In this document: piece by piece, positions 62,411-64,000 of the stretch | Layout: every line of letters begins with the position of its first letter | How positions within the stretch are numbered: position 1 is the stretch's first letter | From: Halopseudomonas xinjiangensis | GTDB lineage: Bacteria; Pseudomonadota; Gammaproteobacteria; Pseudomonadales; Pseudomonadaceae | Assembly: GCF_900104945.1 (NCBI RefSeq) | Contig: NZ_LT629736.1 | Span: 2,232,001-2,296,000, forward strand | Direction: 5' to 3' | DNA length: 64,000 bases | The notes under the pieces: generated by a model | The model's input: only the letters and a program-made list of their open reading frames with translations | Database searches by the model: none | Told to the model about the DNA's origin: nothing | Position numbers and translations under genes: made by a program

Positions 62411-64000
62411 TCAGTCGCGCACGTTCTCGTAGAGCATGTAGTGCGAGGTTTCATACAGCCCGCGAGCCAGCGGGAGCAGACGCTGGTATTCCTCGGGATG
62501 CTGTTCGGCCACATTGTCCAGCGGCGTATCCGAGTCCAGGTCATGCAGGCTCGGCTCGGTCCCGTCGTAGTTCATCTGCAGCAGGAAGTCCTGCGTCACC
62601 GCACCGATCAGCGGGAAGCTACCCTCACGCAGCACCAGCGGCACTACCCGTTCGCCTTCGGGTGCCGGTTGCAGCAGGTCGCGCCCCATGGTCCGGTTTT
62701 CGTACTCGAAGCCCAGTAGCGAAGCGACCGTAGGCAGCAGGTCAGCCAGACCGACAGCCTCATCGAACTCGCGCGGCTGCAACAGCCCTGGCGCGTAAAT
62801 CAGCAGCGGCACGTTGTTGCTTTCCAGGCCCAGCTTTTCGAATGCAGGCTTCATGTAATCGATATTGGCGATCCTGGTGTTGTGGTCGCCGAACATGACG
62901 AAGATGGTGTTGTTCAGGTACCCGCCTTCTTCGGCCAACTCCATGAGTCGACCGATATTGAAGTCCAGCAGACGCACGGCGTTGTACTGGGCAACGCTCT
63001 GCGAACCAGCCGCCTGGACCTCTTCGAGCGGACGGTCGATGACTTCAAAACCGTCGTTCTCGGGCGGAATGGTATAGGGGCGGTGATGCCCGGCAGTCTG
63101 GATGTAGGCGAAGAATGGTTTGTCCTTGGGCAGCTCACGAAGGATCTCGTCGGTCTCCTTGAACAGGTCGAGGTCGGAGATGCCCCACACATCGACGTTT
63201 TCTGCTTTCCAGCCACCCTCTTCATACAGCTGAACGCCATCGATACTCTGGCGAATCAGCGCACTCATGTTCGCCCAGCCGGCATTCCCGCCGATGGTAT
63301 ATACCTTGTGATAACCCTCCAACGCGTTGACCAGCGAATGCTGGCGGGTGATCAGCGGGTTGCGGGTCGCTGTTTCCTGTCGCGAGACGTCCGGTATGCC
63401 GGTAATGCTCGCCCACACCGTTTTCGCCGTGCCGGTGACCGGAACGTAGAAATGCCGGAAGAACCAGCTCTCCTTCGCCAGCCGGTCCAGGTTGGGCGTG
63501 GGCTGGAGCGGGTTCCCGTAGGCGCCTACCGCTGTGGTACCCAGCGATTCGAGCATGACGAAGATCACGTTCGGGCGCTTATCGCCAGCAAGGCGGTGGG
63601 GCTGCTGTGGAACCTGGCGGGACAGTGTCAGCTTCTCGATATGTGGCTCGGCGACGCCCAGATATTCGCTCACCTGCGGGTAATGACGACGTACCTGTTC
63701 CAGGTCGTAACGCTGCTGCGGGACCGCCAGGGTGTCATAGAAAAAGATCACCGGATTCAGGCCCAGCGCACCGAGCTGCGTGTCGCCAGCGAAAAAGGCA
63801 TCGCTCCAGCGCAGCGGAACCGGGTTTTCCAGATTGATATTGGTGTAGCGGCCGAGAATCGCCAGAAACACCAGGACGACCATCAGCGCGCTGCCCCAGA
63901 CGCGGGACCACAATCCGATCCGTATTGCCGGCCGGTTGAAGGTCAACCGTTCGAGCCCGATCAGCGCACCGACCGTGATCAACAACAAGGCCAGCCAGGC
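62411..64000 (-). CDS. Sulfatase-fold membrane enzyme, LTA synthase/phosphoethanolamine transferase type (5' end cut)
   Basis: The last 529 codons are visible; the frame runs off the window edge with a TTG at 63988 that is not a start. Two helices at the N-side (LLITVGALIGLERLTF; ALMVVLVFLAILGRYT) precede the periplasmic alkaline-phosphatase-like domain. NVIFVMLESLGTTAVGAYGN carries the first metal ligand, VTGTAKTVWASITG holds the probable nucleophile Thr, and IFVMFGDHNTRI holds late metal ligands. Such enzymes move phosphoglycerol or phosphoethanolamine groups onto glycans or lipids, or act as sulfatases; which one is not decided. The stop lies inside a perfect inverted repeat (62401-62422). 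Confidence 0.85.
   Translation of the reverse strand, partial: AWLALLLITVGALIGLERLTFNRPAIRIGLWSRVWGSALMVVLVFLAILGRYTNINLENPVPLRWSDAFFAGDTQLGALGLNPVIFFYDTLAVPQQRYDLEQVRRHYPQVSEYLGVAEPHIEKLTLSRQVPQQPHRLAGDKRPNVIFVMLESLGTTAVGAYGNPLQPTPNLDRLAKESWFFRHFYVPVTGTAKTVWASITGIPDVSRQETATRNPLITRQHSLVNALEGYHKVYTIGGNAGWANMSALIRQSIDGVQLYEEGGWKAENVDVWGISDLDLFKETDEILRELPKDKPFFAYIQTAGHHRPYTIPPENDGFEVIDRPLEEVQAAGSQSVAQYNAVRLLDFNIGRLMELAEEGGYLNNTIFVMFGDHNTRIANIDYMKPAFEKLGLESNNVPLLIYAPGLLQPREFDEAVGLADLLPTVASLLGFEYENRTMGRDLLQPAPEGERVVPLVLREGSFPLIGAVTQDFLLQMNYDGTEPSLHDLDSDTPLDNVAEQHPEEYQRLLPLARGLYETSHYMLYENVRD

Noticed and set aside
62401-62422. Perfect inverted repeat between nadC and the sulfatase-type gene taken as a terminator
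   Set aside because: The stem GTGCGCGACT/AGTCGCGCAC is strong, but no T-tract follows on either strand, so I do not call it an intrinsic terminator.

Overview
The window is an uninterrupted stretch of GC-rich (by eye about 60%) gammaproteobacterial chromosome with dense, compact genes. Gene content and order point to the Pseudomonadaceae (Pseudomonas or a near relative such as Halopseudomonas). Examples are recX-recA-cinA-mutS-fdxA-rsmZ, dgkA beside an ErdR/CrbR-type regulator, groEL-groES-fxsA followed by an SDR and ampG, mscS-yajQ-response regulator-panE, and ampE-ampD-DUF1631-nadC. Comparisons with P. aeruginosa gene order are from memory, not from a search. I see no insertion sequence, prophage, integrase or CRISPR array.

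Layout. 1-6.2 kb: the end of purN with a DUF3108 gene, a 3-hydroxyacyl-CoA dehydrogenase, a secreted endonuclease I with an extra C-terminal module, and an MHYT-domain hybrid kinase with an ABM protein. 6.3-12.1 kb: a nitrite assimilation operon on the minus strand (nirB-nirD-FNT transporter-PP2C/Ser-Thr kinase), preceded by a near-consensus sigma-54 promoter and a leader containing a complete intrinsic terminator, which is the layout expected for NtrC activation plus antitermination. 12.4-15.3 kb: an alpha-glucan phosphorylase-like gene whose usual PLP lysine is Thr, a GNAT protein and an unknown membrane protein. 15.5-21.5 kb: a translationally coupled signalling operon (CHASE3-GAF hybrid kinase with three receivers, CheR, stand-alone CheB, receiver-kinase). 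22-25 kb: a PRISE-like reductase divergent from a LysR regulator, then tRNA-Ser(GGA) with a degenerate copy of its 3' end nearby. 25-29.3 kb: a crotonase homologue, a DUF457 membrane protein, an MFS transporter and AzlCD.

29.3-37 kb: an SSS-type hybrid kinase (CrbS/MxtR type), dgkA, a LuxR-type regulator (CrbR/ErdR type), an EamA transporter, a small exported protein and a LOG-family protein. 36.8-42.3 kb: recX, recA with a consensus LexA box, pncC/cinA, mutS, fdxA, and on the minus strand an unmistakable rsmZ small RNA with eight GGA motifs, its terminator, a -10 box and a GacA upstream site. Where rpoS would be expected, groEL-groES begins instead. 42.6-53.7 kb: groESL with a sigma-32 promoter, fxsA, an SDR, a DUF481 protein, an alkyltransferase-like protein, ampG, a small outer-membrane barrel, mscS, yajQ, a response regulator with a degenerate GGDEF domain, panE and a PduO-type adenosyltransferase. 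53.7-64 kb: a chemoreceptor, ampE-ampD, a DUF1631 protein, an AGCS symporter, nadC, and a sulfatase-fold membrane enzyme cut by the window edge.

Themes are nitrogen assimilation control, several large sensor kinases, Gac/Rsm post-transcriptional control, DNA repair and SOS genes, heat shock, and peptidoglycan recycling (ampG, ampD, ampE).
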